NCBI GenBank assembly: GCA_015231825.1
Contig: JADGAV010000014.1
Location: 12,646-76,645, forward strand
Direction: 5' to 3'
Origin: SAR324 cluster bacterium
Lineage (GTDB): Bacteria > SAR324 > NAC60-12
DNA: 64,000 nt
Made by a program: the position numbers and the translations under genes. Below the pieces are notes generated by a model. The model was not told where the DNA came from and made no database searches. It saw only the letters and a program-made list of their open reading frames with translations. Below are positions 51,054 through 60,300 of the stretch, in pieces. Every line of letters begins with the position of its first letter. Within the stretch, counting starts at the first letter, position 1.

Positions 51054-51069
51054 TGCAAAGATGACACCA
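51054..51069 (-). promoter_or_regulatory. weak sigma-54-like site before AstE gene
   Basis: On the minus strand TGGTGT-N5-TTGCA has correct spacing. It lies 55 bp upstream of the ATG at 50999. It lacks the -24 CAC and any operator at the usual distance. Confidence 0.35.
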
Positions 51070-51199
51070 ACTTGCCCGAGGCCAGCTGATGCTTTAAAAA
51101 AGGTCCCTAATTACGCGTTTTTCTTTTAAAAATCAAAGGAATCCAGGAATTGTGAAAGTGCTGAAAAAATTTAGCCATCATCGATTTTGCTCAAAATCA

Positions 51200-51212
51200 G
51201 ACATCCGGTGTC
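51200..51212 (+). promoter_or_regulatory. single operator-like palindrome
   Basis: GACATCCGGTGTC has one mismatch from the 5-3-5 palindrome. It starts 65 bp before the -24-like element at 51265, almost the same distance as in the core set. The second copy expected about 44 bp upstream is missing, and the IHF-like site is poor. Confidence 0.5.
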
Positions 51213-51264
51213 CTGGAATTTTTGTAGTAATCATGAATTCTTAAAAAATCAGTATGATAGATGC

Positions 51265-51280
51265 AGGCATTTAAATTGCA
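51265..51280 (+). promoter_or_regulatory. sigma-54-like promoter upstream of small gene/MscS
   Basis: AGGCAT-N5-TTGCA: GG and GC are in place but the first T is A. It precedes the 64-codon gene and the MscS gene at 51588. Confidence 0.45.
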
Positions 51281-51364
51281 GAAAATTATCGTGTGGATGC
51301 CCCGCTGTCTCTAGGACATCAAGGGGCAAATGAAACCTCATCATTACTTTGAGAAGTGATAAAG

Positions 51365-51556
51365 ATGTCAAACAACGGAATAGAATATCAAAAAAATGTC
51401 AATGCCTTGATTCCCAAAGCGGAAATGTTTGCTGATGAACAGGTTTTACTCACTGATTTTGCCAGATTGGATGACTATCAAAAAGCATGGAATACGGTCT
51501 TTCATCTGAAAATGAACGAACTTGCTGAAGCCTGTGGAAGAGTGCGAAGAAGTTGA
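51365..51556 (+). CDS. short protein of unknown function
   Basis: The frame encodes 63 residues from ATG 51365 (GTG 51356 is an alternative). The product is hydrophilic and probably helical (NVNALIPKAEMFADEQVLLTDFARLDDYQKAWNTVFHLKMNELAEACGRV). No membrane segment or signal is present. It lies 32 bp before the MscS gene, on the same strand and behind the same sigma-54-like promoter, so it could be a small partner of that channel. Weak ribosome-binding sequence (GAGAAG). Coding status moderate. Confidence 0.5.
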   Translation: MSNNGIEYQKNVNALIPKAEMFADEQVLLTDFARLDDYQKAWNTVFHLKMNELAEACGRVRRS

Positions 51557-51587
51557 ATGCCGCTGAACAACAAAACAAAAGGATCTG

Positions 51588-52451
51588 ATGATAGAAAAAT
51601 TTTTAAATGCCGCTGATGTCGGGGCGCTTTCAACCCGGGCAGTAGCCTACCTGCCGGATCTACTCGGTGCCATCCTGCTGGCGCTGTTGTTTTGGATGCT
51701 GCACAAGTTTGTTAAAAAAGCGGCCAGCACGGTTTTGTCAAAAACGAGTATCCCTGTTGAAGCCCAGAATCTGCTGGTTCGCTTTATTCGATATACGGTC
51801 TTCTTTGTTGGCATCATTGCTGTTGCCGATCAACTAGGAATCAATGTGACCTCCATGGTGGCAGGACTCGGTCTGGCCGGCCTGGCGTTTTCCTTTGCCT
51901 CGCAAGATACCATTGCCAACGTGATTTCCGGAATTGTCATCGTCATCGATCGCCCTTTCCGGCAAGGAGACTGGATATCCATTGGCGATCTGCATGCGAT
52001 GGTCGTGGAAATCAAGTTAAGGACAACAACACTCAGCACCTTTGACAATGAAACCGTGGTTGTTCCCAATAAGCAAATGGTGCAGGAGCGTATGATCAAT
52101 TACACACTGATGCCCAGGATTCGGGTTCGGATACCCGTTGGAATTGCTTATAAGGAAAACATCCTTCGTGCCCGGGAGGTGCTTTTGAAAACAGTGGAAG
52201 GAGACGATCGAATCCTCAGAGATCCTGCCTCTGAGGTCCTGGTGAAAAGTCTGGGAGACAGCAGTGTCAACCTGGAACTGCGTTTTTGGATTGAAGACTC
52301 TATCAACAAAAACCCGCTCACATGGGAATATACGGAAAAATGCAAACTGGCCCTGGATGCAGCCGGCATTGAGATTCCCTATCCTCACCTGCAGTTGTTT
52401 CTTGAACAAACTGAAGGATTGCGGCAATTGTCTGGAAAAAATAGTCAGTAA
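51588..52451 (+). CDS. mscS: MscS-family mechanosensitive channel
   Basis: The 287-residue product is a classic MscS. Three membrane segments (about 22-42, 62-82 and 85-105) are followed by the pore helix MVAGLGLAGLAFSFASQDTIANVISGIVIVIDRPFRQGDWISIGDLHAMVVEIKLRTTTLSTFDNETVVVPN. This includes the conserved G-x-G-L-A-G-L-A packing and the Q-D-T-I-A-N-x-I-S-G segment. The cytoplasmic vestibule domain ends with AAGIEIPYPHLQL. It releases solutes during hypo-osmotic shock. The ATG is preceded by GGATCTG, a weak site. It is the best match to E. coli MscS in the window and has a possible sigma-54 promoter with one operator-like palindrome. Confidence 0.9.
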   Translation: MIEKFLNAADVGALSTRAVAYLPDLLGAILLALLFWMLHKFVKKAASTVLSKTSIPVEAQNLLVRFIRYTVFFVGIIAVADQLGINVTSMVAGLGLAGLAFSFASQDTIANVISGIVIVIDRPFRQGDWISIGDLHAMVVEIKLRTTTLSTFDNETVVVPNKQMVQERMINYTLMPRIRVRIPVGIAYKENILRAREVLLKTVEGDDRILRDPASEVLVKSLGDSSVNLELRFWIEDSINKNPLTWEYTEKCKLALDAAGIEIPYPHLQLFLEQTEGLRQLSGKNSQ

Positions 52452-52461
52452 TTGCTTTTTT

Positions 52462-53709
52462 TCAGGAATGCTGCTCCGTATTGGCTCTTGGATCGAGTTC
52501 AACCGGTTCTGGGGCCATGCGGGAAATGGGAACTGATACGAAATTGGGGCGTTTCTCGGGGGGAATGGCTGCGACTCTAAAAATTCGAAATAGGACGAAA
52601 CCGGCGAAAATTACATGAACAATAGCGGTAAAGACAAAGATCACCCTGTCCCCTAAATAGGGCATTGCAGAGGATGCGATGACGGGTCCAATGATCGCGC
52701 CAAAGGAGTATATCAGCAGCAATCCTCCTGATACGGAAACAAAATCTCCTTTTTTAACCACGTCATTGGTGTGAGCGATGCAAAGAGAATAAAGTGTCAG
52801 CGTGAAGGCACCAAAAACAAAGGCAATTGCCAAAAGTCCGCTGCTGCCCACCCGTCCGGGAGCAAAAGCGAGCGCGATTTCTCCGAAAGCCGCTCCAATA
52901 CAAACCCCAATCATCACCCAACGCCGATCCACCATGTCGGAAAGTCGGCCTATTGGCCATTGGGCTACGGCTCCCCCGATGATAGCAGCGGTCATAAAAA
53001 ACGAGATTCCCCGAATGTCAAAACCGGCATTTCGTGCGAAAATGGGAGCCAGAGACCAGAAAGGCGCGTTGGTCAATCCGATTGCAAAGCACCCCAGCAA
53101 ACCAATGGGGGACATTTGCCACAATCCCTTGAGGTCGATTCGTATTTTTTCGATAGGTGCTGGCTGGATGGAACCTGTCAGCGAAACTGGAAGCAGGGCG
53201 AGTGAACCTAAAATCGAAGCAAGGGCAAACAACGAAATACTTTGCGGAGGAGCAAGGTTGAGCAGCAGCTGCCCAATGGTCAGAGATGCGAGGTTGACTA
53301 GTAGATAAAATCCAAAGAGGCGTCCCCGGATTTCATTGCTTGCCTGTTCGTTGATCCAGCTTTCAATCACCATGTAGAGACCGGCAAAGCAATATCCGGT
53401 CAAAGCCCTCAGCAGGATCCACAAAAGCTCATCCAGAAACAAGGCATGCAGCAGGGGGGAAATCGAAGCAAGCGAAGCAAAAACGGCAAAGGCGCGGATG
53501 TGACCCGCCCGCTGAACGATTCGGGCGCTTTGGAGGCAGCCTAATAGAAAGCCGGCGAAATATGCGGCACCGATAATTCCAAGCATTGTGTCGGAAAAGG
53601 TCTCGATATCACCGCGAACAGGAATCAATGTCCCTTGGAGACCATTGCCCATCAATAAAATCGCTGTAGAGAGCAGCAGCGGGAAAAATGGAGTCAGGGT
53701 TGATTTCAT
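52462..53709 (-). CDS. MFS transporter (YcaD-like)
   Basis: The 415-residue product has twelve membrane segments. The YcaD-like opening LLLSTAILLMGNGLQGTLIPVRGDIETFSDTMLGIIGAAYFAGFLLGCLQSARIVQRAGHIRAFAVFAS (about 13-82) holds the loop 2-3 motif. A matching PIGRLSDMVDRRWVM (about 255-269) lies in the second half. MFS proteins move small solutes with H+ or Na+; no substrate can be assigned. A charged tail of about 40 residues follows the last helix. It is the next gene after the DUF1508 protein (8 bp), so they form a minus-strand pair. The gene converges with the MscS gene at 51588. Confidence 0.85.
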   Translation of the reverse strand: MKSTLTPFFPLLLSTAILLMGNGLQGTLIPVRGDIETFSDTMLGIIGAAYFAGFLLGCLQSARIVQRAGHIRAFAVFASLASISPLLHALFLDELLWILLRALTGYCFAGLYMVIESWINEQASNEIRGRLFGFYLLVNLASLTIGQLLLNLAPPQSISLFALASILGSLALLPVSLTGSIQPAPIEKIRIDLKGLWQMSPIGLLGCFAIGLTNAPFWSLAPIFARNAGFDIRGISFFMTAAIIGGAVAQWPIGRLSDMVDRRWVMIGVCIGAAFGEIALAFAPGRVGSSGLLAIAFVFGAFTLTLYSLCIAHTNDVVKKGDFVSVSGGLLLIYSFGAIIGPVIASSAMPYLGDRVIFVFTAIVHVIFAGFVLFRIFRVAAIPPEKRPNFVSVPISRMAPEPVELDPRANTEQHS

Positions 53710-53717
53710 TTATGAGT

Positions 53718-54182
53718 TTAAGCCTCGTAACTGTGCCGCCGGGCATTTTCTTCACATTCCTCCCGCGTTGAAAAACCGGCGTGCGAGGAACCGACAATCT
53801 GGTCATCGAGATCAGTCCGGCGCCAGCGCCATTTCTTGGAAGAATCCTGATAAAACTCCCATTTGTCTCGAAATGAGATCCCCTCTTTTTTAAATTGTTT
53901 GATGGCCTTGCCAAAATGCTGGCTCAATTCCTCCCATACTCCTTCCACGCTGGCGGTGATTTCGTGCCAGGCTTCTCCGGTAGAGCTTCCCAGTTTTTCC
54001 AAACTTTCCCGGGTGGTCTCCCATTTTTTCTCCAAAGTGGCGATTTCCTGATTCACTCGCTTTTGACTTTCCGTCAGCATGGTGCCTGAAATCTCTTTTA
54101 ATTTCACAATACGATTTTTGAGGTTTATCAATTCTTTTTGTTTCTCTTCCGAGATTTTTTCATTGACTTCATTTTTTGCCAT
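53718..54182 (-). CDS. coiled-coil protein with C-terminal DUF1508/YegP domain
   Basis: The start is ATG 54182 (AGGAG seven bases upstream). The product of about 154 residues has a long helical N-terminal half (1-95) rich in Glu and Lys with heptad features. A C-terminal WEFYQDSSKKWRWRRTDLDDQIVGSSHAGFSTREECEENARRH (about 107-150) matches the DUF1508 (YegP) repeat: F--Y-D---KWRWR------I---S-G-S----C--N. DUF1508 is small and of unknown function. A fusion with a coiled coil is unusual to me. Probably cytoplasmic. Co-transcribed with the MFS gene downstream. Confidence 0.75.
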   Translation of the reverse strand: MAKNEVNEKISEEKQKELINLKNRIVKLKEISGTMLTESQKRVNQEIATLEKKWETTRESLEKLGSSTGEAWHEITASVEGVWEELSQHFGKAIKQFKKEGISFRDKWEFYQDSSKKWRWRRTDLDDQIVGSSHAGFSTREECEENARRHSYEA

Positions 54183-54341
54183 GAGTTTTCTCCTTTCACA
54201 CAAGGTGAATAATCTCTTTCAGAATGAATTATGGTTCAGGCCTTAATTTTTAGCCGGATCCAAGTGGTTTCGTGCTTATTTTATCTCGTTTAAAGAAAAA
54301 CTCAAACTGCAATAATCACTGTTTGGAGGGGAGCGGCATTT

Positions 54342-56966
54342 TCAACAAATTTTTGACCTTACCGTTTTGCGAATCAGGTCAATTGGAATGATGATCAATG
54401 AAAACAGCGTCACATACAGCCATTCCAGTGGCGTCAGTCCAACGGTCCTCAGGATTTCTCCTCCCAAATAAGTGAAAACCACCTGCAAAGCGAAGATAAT
54501 CACGGTGACCCAGATAAAGTTTTTGTTTTCCCAGAGATGATCCAGAAGATTTAATGTTTCGGTTCGTGCATTGAATTTATTGAAGTTATTGATGAATACA
54601 AAAAATGCAAAAAACGCGGAGAGGAGTACCTTTTCATCTCCTCGAAAAAGTTGAAAAATCCAGGGTGAATTAAGAAATAACAGGCTGAGGAATGCCATGG
54701 CGCTTCCTTGAATGAGGATCGCTGACCACATATCACCGTTGATCAACGGCGCGTCTCTGGAAATCGGCTGTTCGTGCATGGTCCGGTTCAATGCTGCTTC
54801 TCCTGCAAAGGCGATGGCAGCGAGCGTATCCATGATCAGATTGATCCATAACAGTTGAGTCATGGTCAGGGGAAGCTCATTTCCCAGAAAGGGACCCAAA
54901 AAAGCAACCAGGATGGCAGCAACGTTGGTGGACAATTGAAAAATCAGAAACTTGCGGACCGATTTAAAGAGCGTGCGCCCATAAAGCACTGCCTGAGTCA
55001 AAGATGAAAAGTTGTCGTCTAAAATGACGATGTCGCTGGATTCCTTCGTCATTTCTGTTCCGCTGCCCATGGCAAAACCCACATCCGCATTTTTGACGGC
55101 AGGGGCATCGTTCACTCCGTCTCCAGTCATCCCGACGACCCACCCCAATTCCTGGGCAGTTTTCACCAATCGGCTCTTATCCGTCGGAAATGCGCGGGCA
55201 ACCACGCTGAGTTGAGGAAGCATCTCTTTCAATTGCTGATCAGAAATTTTTGACAGATCTGAGGAAGTCGTTATGACTGCGTTTTCTTCCAGAAGGCCGA
55301 CATCGAGAGCGATGGCCTCTGCTGTTTCCTTGGCGTCTCCGGTAATCATCACCACATGAATTCCTGCCTCTTTCGCAGTTTTTACGGCACCGGGAGCTTC
55401 TTTTCTCAGCTCATCACGCAATCCGAAGATTCCAAGCAACTGCAAATCATCCGGGATTTTCCGCTCTCCTTGAATTGCTTCCTCGGAAACAGCCACTGCG
55501 ATCAAACGCATGGCACGTTTGGACATCTGCTCCATTTCTCTGCGAATCTGCTCGGGATTTTCAAGCTTGTCCCCTTTTCCCTCGGCAGTCCAATAGCTTT
55601 GACAAAAAGGAAGAAGAATTTCGGGCGCCCCTTTGATGAGGGTCAGAGACTGCTTACCTTTCACCTGCACGGCAGAAAATTTGTGCGCACTGCTGAAAGG
55701 AATCGCGGCTGTCACTTCGGCCGCTTCCTGATTTGCCAGCATGGGGCCGATGAATTGCAGCATCGCCTGTTCGGTGCGATTGGCTCCGACAACTCCGATA
55801 TTGGCAGGGTCTTTTGTGTCCAGTACAGCGCTCGTGTTGTGGAAAAGTGAAAATGCGAGGATTTTTTGAAGGTTTTCAGGAAGAGAATCCATTGTTTGAT
55901 AATGGGTCCCGTCTCCAGTAAAAAAATCTGTGACAGCCAATTCACCTCGAGTGAGCGTTCCCGTTTTGTCTGTAAACAGAACGGTCAGACTTCCTGCTGT
56001 TTCGATCCCGAGAAGTTTGCGGACAAGCACTTTCGCATTCAGCAATTTACGCATATTCAGGGAAAGCACCACGGCAATCATCATGGGAAGTCCTTCCGGT
56101 ACTGCAACAACGATGATGATGATACCGAGAATGATGGCTGAGACCAGATGATGAATGATCACTCCCCAGGGTTGACTGAAATAAACTGCAATGCTCTCGC
56201 TCTGCAGAAAAATATGATTGAACATGAAGGCAAGGGCGATGAATGTCGCACCTAAGTAGCCGAATTTGGCGATTTGCTGTCCCAGCAGTGCCAGTTTCTG
56301 TTGAAGAGGGGAGAGTCGGTCTTCGGAAGAAATGAGCTCTTTCAAAGTGGCCCCGTATTTGGTCTTGTCACCAACCGCGGTGATCACCATCGCTGCTTCT
56401 CCGTCGTCGACCAGGGACGCGCGAAACAATCCGTTTTCCTCTTCCTGAAAGTTTTTCGGATCCAGGGTTGCCTTTTTCCGAACGGTTTCTGATTCACCGG
56501 TCAATGCCGATTGATTGATCTCCAGATGGCCGTCCAGCAGAAAGCCATCTGCGGGAATAGTATCTCCCGGCTGGAGGAGGACAGTGTCCCCGACCACCAG
56601 ATCGTTGATGCTGATTTCATGGAGGGCATTGCTTCTGAATGCTTTAACCTTCACAAGAGAAGCTTCTTCAAGCAATTTTTGAAAAGTACTCTCGTTGCTG
56701 TATTCAGACCAGGTTGACACCAGAATGGCCAAAAGTACTGCAATGGCAATACCGACTCCTTCATACCATGGTGAAAAACCAAGCAGTGTCATCACCATGG
56801 TCACGACCAGCGCAACCACCAATATCAGGATTATTGGATCACTGGCGTTGTTTCGAAGCTTGTCAAAAAAACTCTCAACTTCCTGGCTGGTCACTGCATT
56901 GGAACCCCCTGACGCCCGTGATCTTTGCACGTCCTCTTCGTTTAGACCGCTGTAATTGAACTTCAT
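54342..56966 (-). CDS. P-type calcium-transporting ATPase (type II)
   Basis: The 874-residue product has the P-ATPase plan. TM1-2 lie in the first 95 residues. The actuator domain carries TGES (about 154-157). TM4 has VAVPEGLP (about 297-304), the PEGLP form of type II Ca2+ pumps. The phosphorylated Asp is in DKTGTLT (about 335-341). GDGVNDAPA (about 616-624) marks the hinge, and six more helices follow to the end. It resembles PMCA/SERCA-type Ca2+ pumps and exports Ca2+ using ATP. Other substrates (Mn2+) are possible. It is divergent from the PFOR gene; the 393-bp spacer between them is AT-rich. Confidence 0.9.
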   Translation of the reverse strand: MKFNYSGLNEEDVQRSRASGGSNAVTSQEVESFFDKLRNNASDPIILILVVALVVTMVMTLLGFSPWYEGVGIAIAVLLAILVSTWSEYSNESTFQKLLEEASLVKVKAFRSNALHEISINDLVVGDTVLLQPGDTIPADGFLLDGHLEINQSALTGESETVRKKATLDPKNFQEEENGLFRASLVDDGEAAMVITAVGDKTKYGATLKELISSEDRLSPLQQKLALLGQQIAKFGYLGATFIALAFMFNHIFLQSESIAVYFSQPWGVIIHHLVSAIILGIIIIVVAVPEGLPMMIAVVLSLNMRKLLNAKVLVRKLLGIETAGSLTVLFTDKTGTLTRGELAVTDFFTGDGTHYQTMDSLPENLQKILAFSLFHNTSAVLDTKDPANIGVVGANRTEQAMLQFIGPMLANQEAAEVTAAIPFSSAHKFSAVQVKGKQSLTLIKGAPEILLPFCQSYWTAEGKGDKLENPEQIRREMEQMSKRAMRLIAVAVSEEAIQGERKIPDDLQLLGIFGLRDELRKEAPGAVKTAKEAGIHVVMITGDAKETAEAIALDVGLLEENAVITTSSDLSKISDQQLKEMLPQLSVVARAFPTDKSRLVKTAQELGWVVGMTGDGVNDAPAVKNADVGFAMGSGTEMTKESSDIVILDDNFSSLTQAVLYGRTLFKSVRKFLIFQLSTNVAAILVAFLGPFLGNELPLTMTQLLWINLIMDTLAAIAFAGEAALNRTMHEQPISRDAPLINGDMWSAILIQGSAMAFLSLLFLNSPWIFQLFRGDEKVLLSAFFAFFVFINNFNKFNARTETLNLLDHLWENKNFIWVTVIIFALQVVFTYLGGEILRTVGLTPLEWLYVTLFSLIIIPIDLIRKTVRSKIC

Positions 56967-57260
56967 TGTTAAATCCCTGTTTTCATGAGCATTTTTGGGG
57001 AATCGACGGTGCTCTCGAATTTTCGAATAAAAGACTCCTGAAAAATTTTGAGGATGACTTGGCTTTTATTTATCTGAAATTAAAAATTATTTTTAGACAT
57101 TCACGCCTTTGAAAATTTTTTCGAGGAGTTGTCTACTGCTATATAGTTTTTGGATTTCTTAGTCAATCGCAATCATCGGTCATATCATCCTGCAGGAATA
57201 TGGAACTCTCCGGCTAAAGGTCATTATGATGAAATGTCAGCATATACGTAGATTCACGGA

Positions 57261-57288
57261 TAGACATAAATTTCTGGCGGCCTATAAT
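57261..57288 (+). promoter_or_regulatory. sigma-70-type promoter of PFOR gene
   Basis: TAGACA, a 16-bp spacer and TATAAT (57283-57288) make a good housekeeping promoter. The ATG is 72 bp after the -10. No sigma-54 element with correct spacing is found here. Confidence 0.55.
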
Positions 57289-57359
57289 AGAAAAAACAGA
57301 TTCCATAAAATCCATTCATTCCCCTACATTTTGAGAAGCTAGCTTGACAGGAGGCGCTG

Positions 57360-60300
57360 ATGAAAAAACCTTTATTCAAAACTATTGATGGCAACGAAGC
57401 GGTAGCCAATATAGCGTATAGAGTGAATGAAGTGATTGCCATATATCCGATTACTCCTGCCTCGGTGATGGGTGAATTGGCTGACGCCTGGGCCTCGGAG
57501 GGCGTAAAAAATATTTGGGGAACGGTGCCTTCAGTGATTGAAATGCAAAGTGAAGGAGGTGCAGCAGGAGTTGTACACGGTTCACTGCAGACCGGCTCGC
57601 TCACCACCACCTTCACAGCCTCTCAGGGGCTCTTGTTGATGCTCCCCAATATGTTTAAGATCGCGGGGGAATTAACGCCTGCTGTATTTCATATTGCCGC
57701 GCGCTCCCTGGCAGGGCAGGCACTTTCGATTTTTGGGGATCACAGTGATGTGATGGTTGCCCGTGGAACCGGGTTTGGAATGCTGGCCTCCGGGTCAGTT
57801 CAGGAAGCGATGGATATCGCCACCATTGCTCATGCCGGTACGCTGAAGGCCCGGATCCCTTTCCTTCATTTTTTTGATGGTTTTCGCACTTCCCATGAAG
57901 TCAATAAAGTGGAGATGGTGGATGAAGACATGTTGCGGGCAATGATTGATGAAGAACTGGTTGAAGCCCACCACACCCGGGCCTTGTCGCCGGATCACCC
58001 GGTTTTGAGAGGAACGGCGCAAAACCCTGATGTGTATTTCCAGGCGAGAGAATCGGTGAACTCCTACTATGAGCAATGCCCCGCCATCATCCAGGAAACA
58101 ATGGACCAGTTCGCAGAGCTGACAGGCAGGGCTTACCATCTTTTTGATTATTACGGGGCTCCAGATGCGGATCGTGTGATCCTGCTGATGGGATCAGGAT
58201 GTGGTGCGGTGCAGGAAAGCGTTGATTTCCTGAATTCTCAGGGAGAGAAAGTAGGACTGGTGAAAGTCCGGCTCTATCGCCCCTTTGACATGAAATCCTT
58301 TCTCAAGTCCTTTCCCGAAAGCACCAAAAAAATTGCGGTGCTGGATCGAACAAAAGAACCGGGAAGTGCAGGCGAACCTCTGTTTCAAGATTGTGTCACA
58401 GCATTCCAGGAAGGAATGGGCAACGAATGGTCAAATCCTCTTCCCGTAATCGTAGGCGGTCGCTACGGCCTCTCTTCCAAGGAATTCACTCCTGCGATGG
58501 TCAAGGCCGTCTTTGACAATCTCTCGGAAATTCAGCCAAAAAAGCATTTTACGATCGGCATTCAAGACGATGTCATGCACACTCATATCCCCTTCGATTC
58601 GAATTTTTCTATTGAATCCAAAGCAATGACCCGTGCGATCTTCTATGGTCTCGGATCGGATGGAACCGTTGGGGCGAATAAAACTTCGATCAAGATAATC
58701 GGAGAACATTCCCCCAATTACGCTCAGGGATATTTTGTTTATGATTCCAAAAAATCAGGTGCAATGACCATTTCCCACCTTCGCTTTGGCCCCGATCCGA
58801 TCCAGTCAACCTACCTCATCCAGGAGGCAAGTTTTGTTGCATGTCACCAGCCTGTTTTTCTGGAGCGATACAATGTTCTGCAGCAGATGGAAGCCGGAGG
58901 TACTTTTTTACTCAATTTGCCTTATGCTCCGGAAGAGGTGTGGGAAAAACTTCCTCGTCCGATCCAGACTGAAATCCTTGAAAAACAACTCAAGGTCTAT
59001 GTGATCGATGCGCAGAAAGTTGCACATCAGGCCGGCATGGGACGTCGGATCAATACCGTTATGCAGGTTTGCTTCTTTGCAATTTCCAATGTCCTGCCTC
59101 AGGACGAGGCCATTGAAGCGATTAAAACTTCAATCCAAACGACGTACAGTAAGAAAGGACGTCATATTGCCGAAATGAACATACGTGCCGTTGATGAAAC
59201 GCTGGCCCATCTCTTTCCGGTTCCTCTGCCGGAAGCGGTGAGCAGTAAAACAGAGTTTCTTCCTCCGGTTTCAGAGGAAGCTCCTGATTTCGTCAAAAAT
59301 GTTTTGGGAGAAATAATTGGTGGGCGCGGAGACCAACTTCCTGTCAGCATGTTACCATCTGATGGGACTTACCCAACCGGTACATCGCAATGGGAAAAAC
59401 GAAACATTGGCTTAAAAATACCAGTCTGGGACCCCACGATATGCATCGATTGTGGCAAATGTTCCATCGTTTGTCCGCATGCCGTGATTCGACTGAAAGC
59501 CTATGAGCCCAAGTACCTGGATAACGCGCCCGCCTCCTTCAAATCCAAAGATGCCCGCGATAAAGACTGGAAAGGTCTGAAGTACACCATCCAGGTGGCT
59601 CCTGAAGACTGCACCGGTTGCGGAATTTGTGTTGATTTTTGTCCGGTGAAAAACAAAAAAATCACGAGGCTCAAAGCGATCAATATGGAAGATCAGCCGC
59701 CCTTGCGTGTGCAGGAAAAAGAGAATTGGGAGTATTTTCTCGACATTCCTTCTCTTGATCGCCGTGAACTTAAAATCAATTCCATACGGCAGCAGCAGGC
59801 GCAGGAACCGTTGTTTGAGTTTTCAGGCGCATGTGAAGGATGTGGAGAAACTCCATATATCAAATTGGCTACTCAATTGTTTGGTGATCACATGCTGGTG
59901 GCCAATGCCACGGGCTGTTCCTCTATCTATGGCGGTAATCTTCCTACCACCCCGTGGACAAAAAATGCTGAAGGACGCGGCCCGGCCTGGTCCAATTCTT
60001 TGTTTGAAGACAACGCGGAGTTTGGCTTGGGTTTCCGGGTCTCTTTAGACAAGCAAAAAGAATTTGCAGAAGAACTGGTGCGTCAGCTGAAATCTGAAAT
60101 TGGAGAAGGATTGGCAGAAGAGATCCTTTCAGCTGATCAAAATGATGAGGCTGGAATATACGAGCAGCGGGAACGGGTTGCTGATCTGAAGCAGAAACTC
60201 GAGAAAAGTACTTCTTCTGTAGCCCAGAAGTTACTGACACTCGCGGATGTTTTGGTTAAAAAAAGTGTCTGGATCATCGGAGGAGACGGATGGGCCTATG

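Noticed and set aside
57150-57290. Sigma-54 promoter for the PFOR gene (several TGG elements and one TAGACAT)
   Set aside because: None has GC at the right spacing, and a good TAGACA-N16-TATAAT promoter is present instead.
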